From positions 1-64,000 of the forward strand of contig JH720307.1 in the NCBI GenBank assembly GCA_000231825.2: a DNA stretch of 64,000 bases. Direction: 5' to 3'. Positions 61,490 to 64,000 of the stretch are shown one piece after another. Source of the stretch: Tetrahymena elliotti 4EA. Taxonomy: Eukaryota; Ciliophora; Oligohymenophorea; Hymenostomatida; Tetrahymenidae. Numbering within the stretch: the first letter of the stretch is position 1; every line of letters starts with the position of its first letter. Below the pieces are notes generated by a model. It was not told the DNA's origin. It did no database searches and saw only the letters and a program-made list of their open reading frames with translations. A program made the position numbers and the translations under genes.

Positions 61490-64000
61490 ATGCAAAAGAT
61501 ATCATTTTATATTTATATTTTCATACTTACTATTATATAGTAGCACCTACTATCTGCTTAGGAATAAGTTCAATTAAATTTATCTAATTTTATACTCTAT
61601 AACTGCATTAATACTTGTTATACAAATTGTTAATAAGGTTAATTAAACATTGATATATTAGGAGGTAAATCTGGGGCTCTTAAAGGTGAATCTGTCATAA
61701 TATATTAATAATCAAATATAAGAGCATTCTATAAAGCCTAATTAACTTTTGACATTTATTATTACGGTACTTTAAACTCTTTGTAAGTGGAATAAAATAA
61801 TGTTGTATAGCAAAAGATTAATAAAGATGTTCTTACAAGCATTATTAGTAAAAATGATAATTATTAGGGATAAAAAATTCAAGTAGAATTAAGTTAATCT
61901 AGTTAACTAAACCTAAAGTTTGTAAATTTTTTAAGAATAAAATAATGATTATTTCAATACTAATTTTAATTTCACTAGTATTCAAATTCAGTAGGAACCC
62001 TTTAATTTGGAATAAACATTAAAACTTTTACTATCACTGCAAATTATTGTAAAGATTCAATATGTTCATAGTGTAATGATGATACAACTTGTATCTAGTG
62101 TAAAGAAAATGGTAAAAAATAATAGACATCATTACATCATAGATGAATTTTTTGTTAAATTTTTTTTTACTAAGTTTTTTTAGAAATTAAAAATAAAATA
62201 AAATTTAAATCCATTAATAAGAATATTTTTATCAAAGAAAAATTAAATATTTATTAATAATAGCAACAAATATTGGAGGTTAATGTACTTGTAAGGATGG
62301 TTATTATTGGGATGAGTCTTTATAGAGTTGTATGAAATGTGATAGAAAATGTAAAAAATGTTAATTCTTTTCTGATAATTGTACTGAATGTAATGGTCCA
62401 AATAGAGATATAGAATAAAAATGTGCTTGCTATTCTTATTTTAAAGAAAAATAAGATCCTACCAGTCAAACATTTAGCTGTATGTGTGATGGCTCTGATA
62501 ATAGATATTAAAAATCAAATACTGAATGTGCATGTAAAACAAATGATTTATTTTAGAATGAAATAGCAGGTTATTTTTAGTTGCGAAATGAATAAAAATG
62601 TGAATAATGTACAAAATATTGCTAAGTCTGTGAAATTTTTGCTTCAAATTGCATTTAATGTAATCAAAATCGTGATAAAAAAAACTAATGCAAATGCGAT
62701 TGCGGATACACAGAAGATCCAAGTGATCCTTCTAAGTGTTCAGAACTCCCAAATAAATCTAGATAAAAATTAAATGAACAATGTGTTTGCAAAGAAGGTT
62801 TTTATGAAAATTAACAACCTGATTGTAGTTAATGCCTACCCAAATGCTAAACTTGCACTAATGGAAACTCTTGTTAAATCTGTTAACCTGGGAGAGACCA
62901 TAAAAATGATTGCTAGTGTTTATTTGGATACTATGAACCATAACCTAACTCTCCAACTTGTTAAAGTAAATTATATTTGAAGACTTACTTTACAATTTTT
63001 CATAAAGTTTTTTTAAAAAGATATATTTTATAAAAACCAAACCAACAAGCTACTGAAATATCATTTTCTTTTTTCCTTTTTATGAATAAGAAAATTAATT
63101 TATTTTTTATTGAAATTATCAAAATATTTATGACTATTTTAGTTGAAAAATCAATAAAAAATTGATTGAACTTATTAAAATTGTGTTTTCAACATTTTTT
63201 AAATCAATAATAATTTTTTTTAAATAGAATGTAATTTTGAGTGCTTATAATGCTCATCATAAGCAGATAACTGCACATAATGTAAAGGAGATAGAATTAA
63301 TACACCGAAATGTGAGTGTCCCTTATTTAAATATAATTCTTTAGGATTTGAGAATTGCTAAGATTGTGATATAACTTGCAAAACATGTTTTGGTAGTAAC
63401 CCAAATAATTGTCTAACCTGTATGGATGATAGAGAATATGATTAGAAAACTAGTAGTTGTTTGTGTAAGCCTGGATTATATCACCTATACAGAGAAAGGA
63501 AGTGTGCATAGTGTTCAAATGAATGTGCTACATGCACGATAAGCAAATTTTTTTGCACTTCTTGTAATTATAGTGGAGATATTCTATTTAATGGAACTTG
63601 CTATTGTGGATATGATACCTCCAAAATGAGATAGCCTGATGGTAGTTGTAAAGAGCCTGATTTTTTAACTTTTTAAATATATTCGACTATTGATTAAATG
63701 ACCTATTAGAATTTAGTAGTAATTGAATTTGATGAGAATTTGACTCTTGAAGAAATAAATAAACTTAAATTGTCATAAATTTTAAATATTCAAGTTGATA
63801 AGGTTTACAGAAACCTTAATTAAGTCTACTAAGAAGAATTAAACTATCATGATCATAATCTATTTGCAAAATTTACCAATTTTCAGACTCATCAAAGACA
63901 CTTATAACATTTTGATATCCAATTTTTTTATGACAGCATCACTAGTAACTCCGTAAAATTCAGGGTTGTCTCTTAAGAAAGCTTTTCAGATTTAGATTTG
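61490..64000 (+). CDS. Cys-rich (furin/GFR-like repeat) receptor-type protein, 3' end outside window
   Basis: Exons 61490-61921, 61979-62111, 62264-62965 and 63228 to beyond 64000; introns 57, 152 and 262 nt. The first intron hides an in-frame TGA. An N-terminal signal peptide is visible (FYIYIFILTIIQQHLLSAQ). After a beta-rich region of about 130 residues come many CxxC units (CKDGYYWDESLQSCMKC, CVCKEGFYENQQPDCSQC, CPLFKYNSLGFENC, CKPGLYHLYRERKCAQC) of the furin-like/EGF-like type that fills large ciliate surface proteins. From about residue 560 the Cys content drops (IEFDENLTLEEINKLKLSQI), reminiscent of the beta-sandwich region preceding the membrane part in such proteins. The window ends before any membrane segment. 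It is probably an extracellular receptor-like protein; ligand and output are unknown. Confidence 0.88.

Noticed and set aside
1..64000. tRNA or rRNA genes
   Set aside because: I looked for T-loop-like GGTTCGAATCC motifs and conserved rRNA blocks on both strands and found no candidate with a foldable cloverleaf.

Overview
The window reads as nuclear DNA of an oligohymenophorean ciliate, most like Tetrahymena or a close relative. The sequence is very AT-rich. Long frames that make sense as protein open only if TAA and TAG are read as glutamine and TGA is the sole stop. Most introns are short and AT-rich, of the GT...AG type with donors such as GTAAG or GTAAA. No rRNA, tRNA, CRISPR array or transposase could be recognised. 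Because only TGA stops translation, chance open frames of 100-200 codons are common here, so I accepted genes on family resemblance, consistent splice phases and residue composition, not on length alone. All exon coordinates are hand-derived from consensus splice sites and phase.

Layout. 0-9 kb: a TRIM-like gene (zinc pairs, helical middle, SPRY-like end) followed on the same strand by a 2,202-residue NACHT-pentapeptide-WD40 STAND protein. 9.7-12.6 kb (minus): a VIT plus von Willebrand A protein with an Arg/Ser-rich tail. 13.7-17.6 kb: a protein with an internally duplicated domain, a doubtful small gene, a minus-strand mini-protein resembling the FAM13 C-terminus, and a plus-strand gene whose frame breaks. 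18.8-19.9 kb (minus): a six-exon UBE2W-type ubiquitin-conjugating enzyme. 21.3-25.8 kb: two tandem major-facilitator-like transporters sharing one intron position. 26.2 kb: a secreted or membrane START-domain protein. 27.5-28.8 kb (minus): a multi-pass membrane protein with an in-frame TGA. 30.7 kb: a WD40 protein. 33.0-36.1 kb (minus): a protein with two cyclic-nucleotide-binding domains, divergent from 37.7-44.5 kb (plus), a 12-exon PAS-containing polytopic membrane protein of the ciliate TmcB-like kind. 44.5-50.3 kb: mostly intergenic, with microsatellites, an inverted repeat and possible small genes. 50.3-51.9 kb (minus): a multi-exon gene of unknown function. 52.4 kb: a small membrane protein. 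53.8 kb: NOSIP. 55.0-57.3 kb (minus): LRRC45. 58.3-61.2 kb (minus): a Gln/Asn-rich protein. 61.5 kb to the end: a Cys-rich receptor-like gene that runs out of the window.

How the genes relate. There is no operon logic; neighbours are mostly unrelated, as expected in a ciliate. Two loose themes are visible. One is signalling and possible self-defence architecture (TRIM-like, STAND, cNMP-binding, PAS membrane protein). The other is ubiquitin and cilium biology (UBE2W, the NOSIP E3, the basal-body protein LRRC45). The oddest structural points are several candidate introns of about 14-36 nt, in-frame TGAs inside two membrane-protein genes, and an apparent one-base deletion in an A-run in the PAS gene.
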